A stretch of DNA of 64,000 bases from Ramlibacter agri (GTDB lineage Bacteria; Pseudomonadota; Gammaproteobacteria; Burkholderiales; Burkholderiaceae_C): positions 1,054,001 through 1,118,000 of the forward strand of contig NZ_JABBFX010000001.1 in the NCBI RefSeq assembly GCF_012927085.1, in the 5' to 3' direction. Below are positions 23,661 to 32,234 of the stretch, in pieces. Positions within the stretch are counted from its first letter, which is position 1, and each line of letters starts with the position of its first letter. Position numbers and translations under genes: made by a program. Below the pieces are notes generated by a model. That model saw only the letters and a program-made list of their open reading frames with translations, did not search any database and had not been told where the DNA came from.

Positions 23661-25346
23661 ATGAGCGCAGTTCTCGATCCCCACGGCCACGGCCACGCCC
23701 AAGGCCATGACGACCACCACGCGCACGCCCCGACCGGCTGGCGTCGCTGGGTCTACGCGACCAATCACAAGGACATCGGCACGCTGTACCTGCTGTTCTC
23801 CTTCACCATGCTGATGATCGGCGGCACGCTCGCGATGCTGATCCGCGCCGAGCTGTTCGAGCCCGGCCTGCAGCTGGTGAACCCCGAGCTGTTCAACCAG
23901 CTCACCACCATGCACGGCCTGATCATGGTGTTCGGCGCGATCATGCCGGCCTTCGTGGGCTTCGCGAACTGGATGATCCCGCTGCAGATCGGCGCGCCCG
24001 ACATGGCCTTCGCGCGGATGAACAACTTCAGCTTCTGGCTGATGATCCCGGCGGCGCTGATGCTGGTGGGCTCGTTCTTCGTGCCCGGTGGCGCCCCCGC
24101 CGCCGGCTGGACGCTGTACGCGCCGCTGACGCTGCAGATGGGCCCGTCGATGGACGCCGGCATCTTCGCGATGCACATCCTGGGCGCCTCCTCGATCATG
24201 GGCTCGATCAACATCATCGTGACCATCCTCAACATGCGTGCCCCCGGCATGTCGCTGATGAAGATGCCGATGTTCGCCTGGACCTGGCTGATCACGGCCT
24301 ACCTGCTGATCGCGGTGATGCCCGTGCTGGCCGGCGCGATCACGATGACGCTGACCGACCGCCACTTCGGCACGACGTTCTTCAACCCCGCGGGCGGCGG
24401 CGACCCGGTGATGTACCAGCACATCTTCTGGTTCTTCGGCCACCCCGAGGTCTACATCATGATCCTGCCGGCCTTCGGCATCATCAGCCAGGTCGTGCCG
24501 GCCTTCGCGCGCAAGCGCCTGTTCGGCTACGCCTCGATGGTGTACGCGACCAGCTCGATCGCCATCCTGTCCTTCATCGTGTGGGCGCACCACATGTTCA
24601 CCACCGGCATGCCGGTGACGGGCCAGCTGTTCTTCATGTACGCGACGATGCTGATCGCGGTGCCGACGGCCGTGAAGATCTTCAACTGGATCGCGACGAT
24701 GTGGCAGGGCTCGATGACCTTCGAGACGCCGATGCTGTTCGCCGTGGGCTTCATCTTCGTGTTCACGATGGGCGGCTTCACGGGCCTGATCCTGGCCATG
24801 GCGCCGATCGACCTGCTGCTGCAGGACACCTACTACGTGGTGGCGCACTTCCACTACGTGCTGGTGGCCGGCTCGCTGTACGCGATGTTCTCCGGCTTCT
24901 ACTACTGGTCCCCCAAATGGACCGGCGTGATGTACAACGAGGCCCGCGGCAAGATCCACTTCTGGTGGTCGCTGATCTCCTTCAACGTCGCCTTCTTCCC
25001 GATGCACTTCCTGGGCCTGGCCGGCATGCCGCGCCGCTACGCCGACTACCCGGCGCAGTTCGCCGACTTCAACGCGGTGGCTTCCGTCGGCGCGTTCTTC
25101 TTCGGCTTCGCCCAGGTGTACTTCTTCTTCGCCATCGTGCTGCCCATGCTGCGCGGCAAGGGCGAGCCGGCGCCGCAGCGCCCGTGGAACGACCCGGACG
25201 GCAAGGGCGCCGAGGGCCTGGAATGGGAAGTGCCGTCGCCGGCGCCCTTCCACACCTTCGAGACGCCGCCCCGCCTGGACCCGACCGCCACCCGCGTGCT
25301 CGACGCCCGCGTGCAGCCGGAACACCCCGGCGCGGTGCACCACTGA
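23661..25346 (+). CDS. coxA: Cytochrome c oxidase subunit I
   Basis: A 561-residue catalytic subunit holding heme a and the heme a3-CuB centre. It has 12 transmembrane helices. The heme a ligand is in TMHGLIMVF, the CuB histidine-tyrosine pair in WFFGHPEVYIMILPAFG, the two CuB histidines in WAHHMFTTGM, and the a3/a ligands in VVAHFHYVL. The N terminus carries a histidine-rich stretch (HGHGHAQGHDDHHAH) that could hold metal during assembly. Ribosome binding site GAGGAAGA lies just upstream. The 26-base gap from coxB indicates one transcript. Confidence 0.98.
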   Translation: MSAVLDPHGHGHAQGHDDHHAHAPTGWRRWVYATNHKDIGTLYLLFSFTMLMIGGTLAMLIRAELFEPGLQLVNPELFNQLTTMHGLIMVFGAIMPAFVGFANWMIPLQIGAPDMAFARMNNFSFWLMIPAALMLVGSFFVPGGAPAAGWTLYAPLTLQMGPSMDAGIFAMHILGASSIMGSINIIVTILNMRAPGMSLMKMPMFAWTWLITAYLLIAVMPVLAGAITMTLTDRHFGTTFFNPAGGGDPVMYQHIFWFFGHPEVYIMILPAFGIISQVVPAFARKRLFGYASMVYATSSIAILSFIVWAHHMFTTGMPVTGQLFFMYATMLIAVPTAVKIFNWIATMWQGSMTFETPMLFAVGFIFVFTMGGFTGLILAMAPIDLLLQDTYYVVAHFHYVLVAGSLYAMFSGFYYWSPKWTGVMYNEARGKIHFWWSLISFNVAFFPMHFLGLAGMPRRYADYPAQFADFNAVASVGAFFFGFAQVYFFFAIVLPMLRGKGEPAPQRPWNDPDGKGAEGLEWEVPSPAPFHTFETPPRLDPTATRVLDARVQPEHPGAVHH

Positions 25347-25348
25347 GC

Positions 25349-25468
25349 ATGGACATGGACGACAAGGAACGCCGCAAGGCCAACGTGCGGCTGGGGCTGA
25401 TCCTGGCCTCCATCGCGCTGGTGTTCTTCCTCGGCTTCTTCGCGAAGATGGCTTTCCTGGGCCATTGA
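25349..25468 (+). CDS. Cytochrome oxidase small assembly protein (39 residues)
   Basis: A 39-residue single-pass membrane peptide: charged N terminus MDMDDKERRKANVRL, then the helix GLILASIALVFFLGFFAKMAF. It lies 2 bases after the coxA stop and one base before ctaG, with a start just inside the coxA-ctaG junction. Peptides of this size and charge pattern occur at this position in many Burkholderiales and are annotated as cytochrome oxidase small assembly proteins. It is too short for most gene finders, but position, coding character and lack of alternatives make it convincing. Confidence 0.85.
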   Translation: MDMDDKERRKANVRLGLILASIALVFFLGFFAKMAFLGH

Positions 25469-25469
25469 A

Positions 25470-26021
25470 ATGCGCCGCGAGAACGCCCTGATGTTGCGCA
25501 AGCTGGCCGTCGTGGCGGCCGGCATGTTCTGCTTCGGCTACGCGATGATTCCGCTGTACCGGCATATCTGCGAAATCACCGGCATCAACATCCTGGCGTT
25601 CGGCGAGAAGGAAGTGCCGGGCGGTTCCACCGCGCGGCCCAACACCCAGGTCGACGCCGCCCGCACGATCACCGTGCAGTTCGACGGCAATTCGCACGGG
25701 CTGTGGGCGTTCAAGCCGCTGACCGCGCAGGTCACCGTGCATCCGGGCGAACTGGCCACGGTGATGTACGAATTCCAGAACACGCAGCCCAGGCGCATGT
25801 CGGCGCAGGCCATCCCCAGCTACGCGCCGCGCAACGCCGGCCCGTACTTCAACAAGCTGGAATGCTTCTGCTTCAACCAGTACACGCTGGAGCCGGGCGA
25901 GAAGAGGCAGTGGCCGGTGGCCTTCGTGGTCGACCCCAAGCTGCCCAAGGACGTGAACACGATCACGCTGTCGTACACCTTCTTCGAGGTGGGAGGCAAG
26001 ATGCCGGAGGCGCCGGGATGA
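25470..26021 (+). CDS. ctaG: Cytochrome c oxidase assembly protein CtaG/Cox11
   Basis: A 183-residue membrane-anchored copper chaperone that delivers copper to the CuB site of subunit I. One transmembrane helix (residues 10-30, LAVVAAGMFCFGYAMIPLY) is followed by the Cox11 beta-sandwich. The copper-binding CFCF pair sits in LECFCFNQYTLEPGE, and QFDGNSHGLWAF and AIPSYAPRNAGPYF are family segments. ATG at 25470 is chosen because it directly follows the small assembly peptide. The stop overlaps the DUF2970 start (ATGA). Confidence 0.96.
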   Translation: MRRENALMLRKLAVVAAGMFCFGYAMIPLYRHICEITGINILAFGEKEVPGGSTARPNTQVDAARTITVQFDGNSHGLWAFKPLTAQVTVHPGELATVMYEFQNTQPRRMSAQAIPSYAPRNAGPYFNKLECFCFNQYTLEPGEKRQWPVAFVVDPKLPKDVNTITLSYTFFEVGGKMPEAPG

Positions 26022-26200
26022 GTTTCGGGCGCACCGTGAAGACCGTGCTGTGGTCTTTCATCGGCATCCGCAAGCGCAGCGGGATGGAGGAGGACCTGGG
26101 CAAGGTCAACCCGTTCGCGGTGATCGCGGTGGCGCTGGTGGCGGTGGCAGTCTTTGTGGGAGCGCTGATCGCCCTGGTGAACTGGGTGGTCAAGCACTGA
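26018..26200 (+). CDS. DUF2970 small membrane protein
   Basis: A 60-residue protein with a short N-terminal amphipathic segment (VKTVLWSFIGIRKRSGMEEDL) and a C-terminal hydrophobic helix (PFAVIAVALVAVAVFVGALIALVNWVV). The pattern WSFIGIRK...D..K.NP is that of DUF2970, found between ctaG and coxC in many betaproteobacteria. Function is unknown; the conserved position implies a part in oxidase assembly or stability. It begins by ATGA overlap with ctaG and ends 40 bases before coxC. Confidence 0.85.
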   Translation: MSFGRTVKTVLWSFIGIRKRSGMEEDLGKVNPFAVIAVALVAVAVFVGALIALVNWVVKH

Positions 26201-26240
26201 AGATCGAAAGAAAGAAACGGATAGAGGATCAGGAGTCAAG

Positions 26241-27122
26241 ATGAGCTCTAGCGCACCGGGCACCACGCCCCACTACTTCGTTCCCCAGCCCTCGCGCCAC
26301 CCGGTGTTCGCGGCGTTCGGGTTGTTCTTCGTCATCTTCGGCGCCGCCAACTGGATCAACGGCGAGCACTTCGGCATGTACGCGCTGGCCTTCGGCCTGC
26401 TGTGGCTGTTCTGGGTGCTGTCCCAGTGGTTCGGCGACGCGATCCGCGAAAACGAAAGCGGCCTGTACGGCCGCAAGATCGACCTCTCGTACCGCTGGAG
26501 CATGAGCTGGTTCATCTTCTCGGAGGTGATGTTCTTCGGCGCCTTCTTCACCGCCCTGTGGTGGATGCGCTCGCACTCCGTGCCGGCGCTGGGCAGCGTG
26601 GACAACGCGCTGCTGTGGCCCGACTTCAAGGCCGTGTGGCCCAGCGTCTCGCCCGGTGCCACCGCTTCGCCCGGCGGCATCATCGAGCCCTTCGAGACGA
26701 TGACGCCGTTCTGGCTGCCGACCATCAACACGGCGCTGCTGCTGTCGTCCGGCGTCACGCTGACGATTGCCCACCACCTGCTGCGCGACAACAAGCGCGG
26801 CGCCACCATCTTCTGGATGTGGGTCACCGTGCTGCTGGGTTTCACCTTCGTCTGCGTGCAGGCCTTCGAGTACTGGCACGCCGCCCACGAGATGAACCTG
26901 ACGCTGCGCTCGGGCGCCTACGGTTCCACCTTCTTCATGCTGACCGGCTTCCACGGCTTCCACGTGCTCGTCGGCATGCTGATGCTGTTCTTCATCACCA
27001 TCCGCATCATGAAGGGCCACTTCACCCCCGAGCGCCACTTCGGCTTCGAAGGCGCCGCCTGGTACTGGCACTTCGTGGACGTGGTCTGGCTGGGGCTGTA
27101 CACGCTGGTGTACTGGCTCTGA
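26241..27122 (+). CDS. coxC: Cytochrome c oxidase subunit III
   Basis: A 293-residue subunit III with seven predicted helices. It contains the conserved FIFSEVMFFGAFFTALWW, WLPTINTALLLSSGVTLTIAHH, QAFEYWHA and TGFHGFHVLVGMLML segments. The subunit stabilises the catalytic core and the oxygen/proton pathways. A strong terminator follows at 27147-27170, marking the end of the structural operon, so the biogenesis genes downstream (surf1 onward) need their own promoter or read-through. Confidence 0.97.
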   Translation: MSSSAPGTTPHYFVPQPSRHPVFAAFGLFFVIFGAANWINGEHFGMYALAFGLLWLFWVLSQWFGDAIRENESGLYGRKIDLSYRWSMSWFIFSEVMFFGAFFTALWWMRSHSVPALGSVDNALLWPDFKAVWPSVSPGATASPGGIIEPFETMTPFWLPTINTALLLSSGVTLTIAHHLLRDNKRGATIFWMWVTVLLGFTFVCVQAFEYWHAAHEMNLTLRSGAYGSTFFMLTGFHGFHVLVGMLMLFFITIRIMKGHFTPERHFGFEGAAWYWHFVDVVWLGLYTLVYWL

Positions 27123-27146
27123 AGCCGGGCCCGGCGCCTGAGGAAA

Positions 27147-27170
27147 GGGCCGCAAGCGCGGCCCTTTTTT
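27147..27170 (+). terminator. Intrinsic terminator after coxC
   Basis: Stem GGGCCGC/GCGGCCC with an AAGC loop, followed by six T residues. It lies 24 bases after the coxC stop. The complementary strand has a shorter T-run (CCCTTTCC side), so it may also end the leftward 72-residue gene that finishes at 27172. Confidence 0.92.
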
Positions 27171-27171
27171 C

Positions 27172-27390
27172 TTAGTGCAGGGGAATTCCGGTGGGCCGGA
27201 TATATCCCAGCTTCCAGGCCAGCAGGATTCCGAGGAACACCAGGATGGAAAAACCGACGCGGAAAGCCAGCGCCCGGGCCATGTTGTTGGTCTTGGGCTT
27301 GCCGTTCCTGCCTTCGGTCATCATGAAATACAGCGCCGAGCCCAGGCTGGCGAGGATGGCGACGAAGCCCAGGGCCACGAGGATTTTCAT
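27172..27390 (-). CDS. Twin-transmembrane small protein (DUF2909-like)
   Basis: A 72-residue protein with two hydrophobic helices: MKILVALGFVAILASLGSALYFMM and FSILVFLGILLAWKLGY, joined by a polar loop TEGRNGKPKTNNMARALAFRVG. This layout matches the DUF2909 twin transmembrane proteins found next to cox/surf1 genes in betaproteobacteria. It lies on the opposite strand from the rest of the locus and is divergent from surf1 with a 30-base gap, so the two starts must share a short promoter region. Function is unknown. Confidence 0.85.
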   Translation of the reverse strand: MKILVALGFVAILASLGSALYFMMTEGRNGKPKTNNMARALAFRVGFSILVFLGILLAWKLGYIRPTGIPLH

Positions 27391-27420
27391 GGCTGCGATT
27401 ATCCCGCCGGGGCAGGCCGC

Positions 27421-28155
27421 ATGATGAAACGCGTGATCATCGCGCTGGCGGCCCTTATTGGCATCGCGGTCACGGTCTCCCTGGGCTTCTGGCAATGGGG
27501 CCGCGGCGAGATGCGCACCGCCTTGCACGACGCCCAGGTGCGCCAGGAGCAACTGGCGCCGGTCGATGCGGAGGCGCTGGTGCGCAGTGCGGCCGTGCAC
27601 CCGAAGGGCGACGATCCGGAAATCCTGCACCGGGCGGTCACCGTGCGTGGCCAGTGGCTCCCCGAACACACTGTCTGGCTCGACAACCGGCAGATGAATG
27701 GCGCGCCGGGCTTCTACGTGGTCACGCCGCTGCGGCTGGAGCACAGCCGCGACGTGGTGCTGGTGCAGCGGGGCTGGGCGCCGCGCAATTTCCAGCAGCG
27801 CACGGCGCTGCCGCTGGTGCAGACGCCGCCCGGCACGGTGGAGGTGCGAGGCCGCGTCGCCCCGTCGCCGGCCAAGCTTTATTCCTTCGGCCCGGATGAG
27901 GCCGGGACGATCCGGCAGAATCTCGAAGTGGCCGGCTTCCGTGCGGAAACCGGCCTGCCTTTGCTGCCCGTGTCCGTGCAGCAGGAAGGCGCCGCCTCCG
28001 AAGGCCTGCAGCGGCAGTGGCCGCAGGCCGGCAGCGGCGCCGACAAGAACTATGGGTATGCCTTCCAGTGGTGGGCCATCGCCGGCCTGATCGCCGTCCT
28101 CTATGTCTGGTTCCAACTCGTCCAACCCCGCCGCCGCCGACACCGGGGCCTTTGA
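27421..28155 (+). CDS. SURF1-family oxidase assembly protein
   Basis: A 244-residue SURF1/Shy1 homologue, needed for efficient heme a insertion into subunit I. It has an N-terminal helix (residues 3-25, ending in LGFWQWGRGEMR), a C-terminal helix ([22 protein letters not shown]) and a periplasmic domain with GQWLPEHTVWLDNRQMNGAPGFYVVTPL and VLVQRGWAPR, all standard SURF1 motifs. Start ATG at 27421 gives the normal N terminus. Its last 53 bases overlap out of frame with the start of the next gene, an unusually long overlap for this region. Confidence 0.95.
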   Translation: MMKRVIIALAALIGIAVTVSLGFWQWGRGEMRTALHDAQVRQEQLAPVDAEALVRSAAVHPKGDDPEILHRAVTVRGQWLPEHTVWLDNRQMNGAPGFYVVTPLRLEHSRDVVLVQRGWAPRNFQQRTALPLVQTPPGTVEVRGRVAPSPAKLYSFGPDEAGTIRQNLEVAGFRAETGLPLLPVSVQQEGAASEGLQRQWPQAGSGADKNYGYAFQWWAIAGLIAVLYVWFQLVQPRRRRHRGL

Positions 28156-28819
28156 CCAGCCGCTCGGGCTGACGGTGCACTCGCTGCCGCTGCCGCAGGA
28201 AGCGGCGCTCGTCGACGAGCAGCGCACGCGCTCCGGCCGCTGGAAGATGCTGGCCGTGATGCTGGTGTGCGCAGCGCCCGTGGTCGCCTCCTATTTGACG
28301 TACTACGTGATCCGGCCGGAGGGCCATCGCAGCTACGGCGAGCTGATCGAGCCGCAGCGCCCGATCCCGCCGGTGGCCGCGCGCACGCTCGACGGCCAGG
28401 CGGTGAACCTGACCAGCCTGCAGGGCCAGTGGCTGCTGGTGAGCGTGGCCGGCGGCGCCTGCGACGCGAAGTGCGAGCGCCACCTGTACCTGCAGCGGCA
28501 GCTGCGCGAGGGCCTGGGCCGGGACAAGGAGCGCATGGACTGGGTCTGGCTGGTCGACGACCAGGCACCGGTGCGCGAGGCGCTCAAGCCCGGCCTGGCC
28601 ACCGCCACCGTGCTGCGCATGGACCCGGCGCAGCTGGCGCAATGGCTGGCACCCGAGGCTGGCCATGCGCTGGCCGAGCACCTGTACGTGGTCGACCCCA
28701 TGGGCCACTGGATGATGCGTTTCCCCGCCGGCGTGGAACCGGCGAAGGCGCGGCGCGACCTGGAGCGGCTGATGCGCGGCTCCGCGGGCTGGGACCAGCC
28801 CGGACGCCCGAACAACTGA
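28103..28819 (+). CDS. Membrane-anchored SCO/thioredoxin-like protein of the cox biogenesis cluster
   Basis: A 238-residue protein with a cytoplasmic N-terminal stretch, one membrane helix ([22 protein letters not shown], about residues 50-72) and a periplasmic thioredoxin-like domain. It carries a CDAKC pair with the CxxxC spacing of SCO proteins, in [15 protein letters not shown], and WVWLVDD and [13 protein letters not shown] resemble SCO strands. Homologues at this position are often mislabelled cytochrome oxidase subunit I. A copper- or thiol-handling role for CuA is likely. The ATG at 28103 lies inside surf1; it needs the overlap because no later ATG precedes the membrane helix well. 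Confidence 0.8.
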   Translation: MSGSNSSNPAAADTGAFDQPLGLTVHSLPLPQEAALVDEQRTRSGRWKMLAVMLVCAAPVVASYLTYYVIRPEGHRSYGELIEPQRPIPPVAARTLDGQAVNLTSLQGQWLLVSVAGGACDAKCERHLYLQRQLREGLGRDKERMDWVWLVDDQAPVREALKPGLATATVLRMDPAQLAQWLAPEAGHALAEHLYVVDPMGHWMMRFPAGVEPAKARRDLERLMRGSAGWDQPGRPNN

Positions 28820-28824
28820 CTGGC

Positions 28825-29967
28825 ATGACGGACGCTTCGCTGTACGACCTCACGCCCGCCATCAGCCTGCTGCTGGTGGGCCTTGCCGTGGCCAGCGGCC
28901 CGCTGACCTGGGTCTGGCTGCGCCATCGCCAGGCCGGGCGCGGCCAGTGGGTCGTGGCCCTGACGGTGCTCACCCTGTTCCTGAGTTTCGACCTGGTGCT
29001 GTTCGGCGCCTTCACGCGCCTCACCGACTCCGGCCTCGGCTGCCCCGATTGGCCGGGCTGCTACGGCAACACCAGCCCCACGGGCGCATCGGCGCAGATC
29101 CGCGCCGAGGAAGTGCGCCTGCCCGAAGGCCCGGTGACGCATTCGAAAGCGTGGATCGAGATGGTCCACCGCTATCTCGCGGGCGGCATCGGCATCCTGG
29201 CGCTGACCCTCGCCGCCGCGACCTGGTGGCGCCGCCGCGACCTCGCCGTCAGCCCCTGGTGGCCGACGGCGACCGTGTTGTGGATCTGCGTGCAGGCCGC
29301 CTTCGGCGCGCTCACGGTGACGATGAAGCTGTTCCCGGCGATCGTCACCCTGCACCTGCTGGGCGGCATGGTGCTGCTGGCGCTGCTGACGGTGCAGGAA
29401 GTCGCATACCGCCAGGCCCAGCGCGGCTCGGGGCCGCTGGCGCTTGCCGCGCCGTTGCGCGGGTGGCTGATCGCGGCCTATGCGTTGCTGTGGCTGCAGG
29501 TGGCGCTGGGCGGCTGGGTCAGCACCAACTATGCGGTGCTGGCCTGCAGCAGCTTCCCGACCTGCCAGGGCTCGTGGTGGCCGCCGATGAATTTCGCGCA
29601 GGGCTTCGAGCTGTGGCGCCACCTGGGCATGACGGGCGCCGGCGAACCGATCACCTTCTACGCGCTCACCGCCATCCATTACACGCACCGGCTCGCGGCC
29701 TACGCGGTGTTCCTGGTGCTGGGCGTGCTGGCCTGGCAGCTGCGGCGCGGTCCGCTGCACCGCTTCGCGAAATGGCTGGGCGTGCTGCTTGGGTGGCAGT
29801 TCCTGTCCGGCCTGTCGAACGTCGTGCTGGGCTGGCCGATGGTGGCGGCGCTGGCCCACACGGGTGGCGCTGCCGGCCTCGTGGTCGCCCTGACCTGGGC
29901 GATCCGCGAAAGCCGCGCCGAAGACACCGTGGCGCGCAGCGCGCACGCGCGGGAGGTGCGGGCATGA
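28825..29967 (+). CDS. ctaA: Heme A synthase (COX15/CtaA family)
   Basis: A 380-residue membrane protein with eight helices, which oxidises the C8 methyl of heme O to give heme A. Conserved histidines are in [24 protein letters not shown] and [26 protein letters not shown] and [17 protein letters not shown] are the two extracytoplasmic cysteine-containing loops of the family. ATG at 28825 follows the upstream stop by five bases, and the end overlaps ctaB by ATGA, so the two heme-modifying enzymes are translationally coupled. Confidence 0.95.
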   Translation: MTDASLYDLTPAISLLLVGLAVASGPLTWVWLRHRQAGRGQWVVALTVLTLFLSFDLVLFGAFTRLTDSGLGCPDWPGCYGNTSPTGASAQIRAEEVRLPEGPVTHSKAWIEMVHRYLAGGIGILALTLAAATWWRRRDLAVSPWWPTATVLWICVQAAFGALTVTMKLFPAIVTLHLLGGMVLLALLTVQEVAYRQAQRGSGPLALAAPLRGWLIAAYALLWLQVALGGWVSTNYAVLACSSFPTCQGSWWPPMNFAQGFELWRHLGMTGAGEPITFYALTAIHYTHRLAAYAVFLVLGVLAWQLRRGPLHRFAKWLGVLLGWQFLSGLSNVVLGWPMVAALAHTGGAAGLVVALTWAIRESRAEDTVARSAHAREVRA

Positions 29968-30839
29968 CTTCGCACTGGCGCCAGTTCTATGCGCTCACCA
30001 AGCCGCGCGTCGTGCAGCTGATCGTCTTCTGCGCGCTGATCGGCATGGTGCTGGCCGTGCCCGGCCTGCCCTCGTGGCACGAAGTGCTGCTGGCGGTCAT
30101 CGCCTGCGCCGGCATCTGGCTGGTGGCCGGCGCGGCCGCCGCCTTCAACTGCCTGGTGGAGAAGGGCATCGACGCCAAGATGCGCCGCACGGCCTGGCGG
30201 CCCACCGCGCGCGGCGAGTTGAGCGACTGGCAGACATTGCTGTTCGCCGCGGTGCTGTGCGCGATCGGCTGCTGCGTCTTGTACGCCTGGGTGAATCCGC
30301 TCACGATGTGGCTGACGCTCGCCACCTTCGTCGGCTATGCCGTCATCTACACCGTCATCCTGAAGCCGCTGACGCCGCAGAACATCGTGATCGGCGGCGC
30401 CTCGGGCGCCATGCCGCCGGTGCTGGGCTGGGCTGCGATGACCGGCGAGGTCGGGCCGCAGGCGCTGATCCTGTTCCTGATCATCTTCCTCTGGACCCCG
30501 CCGCACTTCTGGGCGCTGGCGCTGTACCGGGTGGAGGACTACCGCAAGTCCGGGTTGCCCATGCTGCCGGTGACGCACGGCAACGAGTTCACGCGGCTGC
30601 AGATCCTGCTGTACACGCTGGTGCTGTTCGCCGCCTGCCTGATGCCCTTCGCCTACGGCATGAGCTCCTGGCTGTACCTGGTCGTCGCGCTGGTGCTGAG
30701 CGCCGGCTTCACCTGGTACGGCTTCCGGCTGTGGCGCGAGTACTCCGACGCGCTCGCGCGCAAGACCTTCCGTTTCTCCCTGATCCACCTGAGCGTGCTG
30801 TTCGCGGCGCTGCTGGTGGACCACTACCTGTTCTTCTGA
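29964..30839 (+). CDS. ctaB: Heme O synthase (protoheme IX farnesyltransferase, CtaB/CyoE)
   Basis: A 291-residue UbiA-family prenyltransferase that adds the hydroxyethylfarnesyl tail to heme B. The first prenyl-diphosphate motif region is [25 protein letters not shown] and the second is [15 protein letters not shown]; about nine hydrophobic helices are visible. [17 protein letters not shown] is strongly diagnostic. It supplies the substrate for the heme A synthase encoded immediately upstream. Only seven bases separate it from the SCO1 gene. Confidence 0.96.
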   Translation: MTSHWRQFYALTKPRVVQLIVFCALIGMVLAVPGLPSWHEVLLAVIACAGIWLVAGAAAAFNCLVEKGIDAKMRRTAWRPTARGELSDWQTLLFAAVLCAIGCCVLYAWVNPLTMWLTLATFVGYAVIYTVILKPLTPQNIVIGGASGAMPPVLGWAAMTGEVGPQALILFLIIFLWTPPHFWALALYRVEDYRKSGLPMLPVTHGNEFTRLQILLYTLVLFAACLMPFAYGMSSWLYLVVALVLSAGFTWYGFRLWREYSDALARKTFRFSLIHLSVLFAALLVDHYLFF

Positions 30840-30846
30840 GGCTGCC

Positions 30847-31431
30847 ATGCTGCACCGACGCACCGTCCTTCTTTCGCTTGCCGCGCTGGCGGCCTGCACC
30901 GAGAGCAAGCCGCAGTTCAAGGCCGTGGACATCACCGGCGTCGACTACGCCCGCGATTTCCAGCTGCCCGACCAGAACGGCAAGGTCCGCACCTTGAAGG
31001 ACTTCGCCGGCAAGGTGGTGGTGGTGTTCTTCGGCTACACGCAGTGCCCCGACGTCTGCCCGACGACGCTGGCCGAGATCGCGCAGGCGAAGAAGCTGCT
31101 GGGGCCGGACGGCGACAAGGTGCAGGGCATCTTCATCACGGTCGACCCGGAGCGCGATACGCCCGAGATCCTGAAGGCCTACATGGCCAACTTCGACCCG
31201 AATTTCATCGCGCTGCGCGGCAACCTCGAGCAGACCGCCGCCGTCGCCAAGGACTTCAAGGTCTACTACAAGAAGGTCGAAGGCAAAACGCCCGGCAGCT
31301 ACACCATGGACCATTCGGCGGCCAGCTTCGTCTACGACCCGCAAGGGCGGCTGCGCCTGTACACGCGCTTCGGCAGCGGCCCGCAGGCGCTGGCCGACGA
31401 CATCAAGCTGCTGATCCAGCAGCAGGCGTGA
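30847..31431 (+). CDS. SCO1/SenC-family copper chaperone lipoprotein
   Basis: A 194-residue SCO protein that helps build the CuA centre of subunit II. A lipoprotein signal ends at LAAC (Cys17). The copper site is Cys67 and Cys71 in CPDVCP together with a histidine in TMDHSAASF. VDPERDTPEILKAYMANFDPNFIALRG is the typical SCO stretch. Together with ctaG and the SCO-like membrane protein upstream, it gives the locus three copper or thiol factors. Its stop overlaps the start of the AlkC-like gene (TGATG). Confidence 0.96.
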   Translation: MLHRRTVLLSLAALAACTESKPQFKAVDITGVDYARDFQLPDQNGKVRTLKDFAGKVVVVFFGYTQCPDVCPTTLAEIAQAKKLLGPDGDKVQGIFITVDPERDTPEILKAYMANFDPNFIALRGNLEQTAAVAKDFKVYYKKVEGKTPGSYTMDHSAASFVYDPQGRLRLYTRFGSGPQALADDIKLLIQQQA

Positions 31432-32234
31432 TGGAACAGCTCCTTGGGCGAAAGGGCGCCGCGCGCATCGCGCTGATCCCGCCCGAGGTGCTGCTGGCGC
31501 TGAACGCCGGCGCGATTCCCACGGTCAACCTCAACGAGTTCCTGGCACTGGACCTGCCGCTGCTGGCCGCCAACGTCGCCCAGCACATCGGCCTGGAGCC
31601 GCAGGCCGAGCGCCTGCAGGACACGCTGGCGATGCTCCCAGCCTTCCCGCCGGTGAAGCGCCACTCGCACGTGGCGCGCGCCTTCTACGACCTGGCCGAG
31701 CCGCGCGTCGATCGCGATGCGATCGCGCACGCTCTGGCCACGCACGCCAGCGACGTCGCGCGCTGTTGGGCCGCGCAGTGGGTCGCCTTTGCGCGCATGC
31801 CGCTGCCGGAGAAACTGCAGGCGGTCTTCCGCTTCGCCGCCGATCCGCATTTCGGCGTCCGCGAGATGGCGTGGATGGCGGTGCGCGACGAGATCGCGGG
31901 CGACGTGGAGACCGCCGTGTGCCTGCTCGCGCCCTGGGCCACGCATCCCGACCCCAACATCCGCCGCTTCGCCAGCGAGGCGACGCGCCCGCGTGGCGTC
32001 TGGTGCGCGCAGATCGACGCGCTGAAGGCCGAGCCCTGGCGCGGCCTGCCCCTGCTGCAGCCGCTGCGCGCCGACGCCAGCCGCTACGTGCAGAACTCGG
32101 TGGCGAACTGGCTGAACGACGCGGCGAAGACCCAGCCGGAGTGGGTGGATCGGGTGTGCGAAGAGTGGGCGGCTTCCGATGCTTCCCCGGCGACCGCGTA
32201 CATCGTCAAGCGCGCCCGCCGGAGCATGGCCTAG
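31431..32234 (+). CDS. AlkC-like DNA alkylation repeat protein (putative 3-methyladenine glycosylase)
   Basis: A 267-residue all-helical HEAT-like repeat protein. The segments NIRRFASEATRPRGVW, GLPLLQPLRADASRYVQNSVANWLNDAAKTQPEWV closely follow the AlkC pattern RRLASExxRPRLPW...VRRSVANHLNDIxKxxP. AlkC/AlkD enzymes excise N3- and N7-alkylated purines without base flipping. The protein is shorter than AlkC (about 360), lacking part of the N-terminal repeats, so activity is uncertain. The ATG overlaps the SCO1 stop, making it the last gene of the oxidase biogenesis series; its stop overlaps the convergent sensor gene by 4 bases. Confidence 0.72.
   Translation: MEQLLGRKGAARIALIPPEVLLALNAGAIPTVNLNEFLALDLPLLAANVAQHIGLEPQAERLQDTLAMLPAFPPVKRHSHVARAFYDLAEPRVDRDAIAHALATHASDVARCWAAQWVAFARMPLPEKLQAVFRFAADPHFGVREMAWMAVRDEIAGDVETAVCLLAPWATHPDPNIRRFASEATRPRGVWCAQIDALKAEPWRGLPLLQPLRADASRYVQNSVANWLNDAAKTQPEWVDRVCEEWAASDASPATAYIVKRARRSMA

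Noticed and set aside
23364..25742. A 792-codon minus-strand frame opposite coxA/ctaG
   Set aside because: Mirror of highly expressed oxidase genes; histidine/arginine-rich composition without recognisable fold.
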